A stretch of DNA of 64,000 bases from an uncultured Clostridia bacterium (GTDB lineage: Bacteria > Bacillota > Clostridia > TANB77 > CAG-508), in NCBI GenBank assembly GCA_934182465.1, contig CAKPRG010000002.1, positions 186,001 to 250,000 on the forward strand. Reading direction: 5' to 3'. Numbering within the stretch: the stretch's first letter is position 1; each line of letters begins with the position of its first letter. Made by a program: the position numbers and the translations under genes. The notes under the pieces are model-generated. The model was given only the letters and a program-made list of their open reading frames with translations. It was not told the DNA's origin and ran no database searches. Below, piece by piece: positions 62,897 through 64,000 of this stretch.

Positions 62897-63027
62897 AATG
62901 GAAAAAGAATTTTAGTAGTATTTGTAACAAACATTTAATAAATATTTAATCAAAAGTTAATTGAATATTTTTGAATTTTGATATAAAGTTTAATATAAGT
63001 TATATTAGATTTATAAGGGAGTAAAAA

Positions 63028-64000
63028 ATGCCAAACTTACCAGCAAAACGAAGCAATTTTACTAGAATTCGTAATAATATATTAAATAGAGCATTAGAAA
63101 ATAATTTCACAAGAAAAATTATTGCAAATTTTTTACCAGCCAGATATGGTAGCACTTTGATAAAATTTGTTTCTCGTGATGATACACCAGATTTTGAAAA
63201 ATTTTCTGAATTAGTTAAAAGTATGAATGTAAGAACTTTAGATTCTAATTTGAGAACTATTATAGATACAATTCAAGCTGACAATCAAGATGAAAAAATA
63301 AATAAATTATTAGATAGTGTAAGTCAAGAACAAAAAGAATTTATAACTATAAAATTAATAAATTCATATCCAGAGTTATTTGCAGGATATAAAACAGTTA
63401 GTAATATGACATTTGAAACACTGGCATATAATATAGATTGTAAATCAAAAAAACAAGAAGAATTAGATGATATAATAAAAAAATGTACAGAAGAAGATAT
63501 GAGAATAAAACCAATTGGATGCTATTTATTTGAAAAATTATCAATAGAACAACGAAAAAGATATTTTGAAAATTTTGTAGATATTCTTTCATCTGATTAT
63601 CTTTTAACTTCTTATGAAGATGAATTAATTGAGACATTTAACCAGTTTTCTGATGAAGAAAAAGCAGAAAAATATAATGCAATTTTAGAAAAATACAGTA
63701 ATGCTAAATATAGCAAAACAAATATACATAATCTTGTAGTTATATTTAAAGTACTTCCTGAAAAAATAAAAGAAAAAAATTTTAAAAATACATTAGATTT
63801 AATAAAATTAAACAATGAACATTCGAAAGGTTATGATTTATCGAGAATCATAGGAAATTTATCTATTGATGATCAAAAAAAATATTATAAAGAAGCACTT
63901 TCAAATCTTGATAATTTAGATAAAATTAAATATTTCATAGAATCTATAGACAATAGTTTACAAGAGGATGTAATTTACGATTTGTTCAATTCTTTTTTTA
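63028..64000 (+). CDS. helical-repeat protein, truncated by the window end
   Basis: Open from ATG 63028 (AGGGAG upstream) through the window edge, 324 codons without a stop. The first 50 residues are basic. After that a degenerate helical motif of the form (L/F)-S-x-(E/D)-(E/D/Q)-x-(R/K)-x-x-Y recurs: near residues 98, 171, 207, 243 and 278. No signal peptide or membrane span. Repeats of this type suggest a scaffold or effector; family not recognised. Confidence 0.75.
   Translation, partial: MPNLPAKRSNFTRIRNNILNRALENNFTRKIIANFLPARYGSTLIKFVSRDDTPDFEKFSELVKSMNVRTLDSNLRTIIDTIQADNQDEKINKLLDSVSQEQKEFITIKLINSYPELFAGYKTVSNMTFETLAYNIDCKSKKQEELDDIIKKCTEEDMRIKPIGCYLFEKLSIEQRKRYFENFVDILSSDYLLTSYEDELIETFNQFSDEEKAEKYNAILEKYSNAKYSKTNIHNLVVIFKVLPEKIKEKNFKNTLDLIKLNNEHSKGYDLSRIIGNLSIDDQKKYYKEALSNLDNLDKIKYFIESIDNSLQEDVIYDLFNSFF

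Noticed and set aside
1..64000. CRISPR array
   Set aside because: The repeats found are two-copy dispersed elements or inverted repeats; no regularly spaced short repeats with unique spacers.

Overview
The window is very AT-rich (third codon positions are nearly all A or T), uses strong AGGAGG-type ribosome binding sites and many TTG/GTG starts, and carries a dipicolinate synthase B gene, a V-type ATPase operon, a VanW-domain protein, a KtrAB-like potassium system and a Bacillus-like SOS box. This points to an anaerobic, probably spore-forming member of the Clostridia (Bacillota). An uncultured gut lineage is plausible, but that is inference; no rRNA is present to settle it.

Layout. 0-4.3 kb: a large coiled-coil protein, deoB, and tRNA-Leu(CAA) followed by a rearranged, inverted and direct duplication of its own 3' end. 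4.4-8 kb: small accessory genes (GNAT, Sel1 repeats, alpha/beta hydrolase, a 43-residue ORF coupled to a membrane protein, Nudix). 8-10.8 kb: three isolated genes with less AT-rich codon use (MBL hydrolase, secreted protein, small basic protein), each with its own promoter or hairpin terminator. 10.9-18 kb: membrane transporters, flippase, CobW GTPase, cation/Ca2+ antiporter, NAGPA-type glycosidase. 18.3-22.8 kb: DUF6077-like membrane proteins, VanW protein, trmB. 22.9-27.2 kb: a GldA/F/G-like ABC system and a ZIP metal transporter. 27.2-29.6 kb: trkH and a shortened trkA, with inverted-repeat elements between them. 29.6-38.3 kb: a nine-gene V-ATPase operon (F-C-I-K-G-E-A-B-D). 38.3-41.5 kb: a membrane protein and a VWA protein. 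41.5-43.7 kb: orphan dpaB between two more foreign-looking single genes. 43.9-54.3 kb: a type II fatty acid synthesis operon (acyl-CoA synthetase, birA, fabD, fabG, fabF, accB, fabZ, accC, accD, accA, fabI) without acpP or fabH; an acyl-ACP thioesterase follows at 56.7 kb. 57.6-60.3 kb: dinB, a tiny membrane protein behind LexA-like boxes, and a Xer-type recombinase. 60.7-64 kb: a Cys-His-Asp protein, a membrane-anchored XRE regulator, and a helical-repeat protein that runs off the window.

The most interesting signals are outside the standard genes. (1) A 60-residue single-span membrane protein sits behind a consensus promoter with two LexA-like boxes and shares a 12-bp operator core with dinB; it is a candidate new SOS-induced division or membrane effector. 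(2) At ntpK and at the 60747 gene the Shine-Dalgarno is separated from the start codon by a hairpin that would restore normal spacing. (3) The ZIP transporter start codon lies inside a perfect 13-bp stem with its Shine-Dalgarno in the loop. (4) Two families of 180-190 bp inverted-repeat elements lie inside operons, one with a compensatory change between the terminal arms. (5) A 54-bp element sits about 35 bp upstream of two promoters, flanked by different direct repeats at each site.
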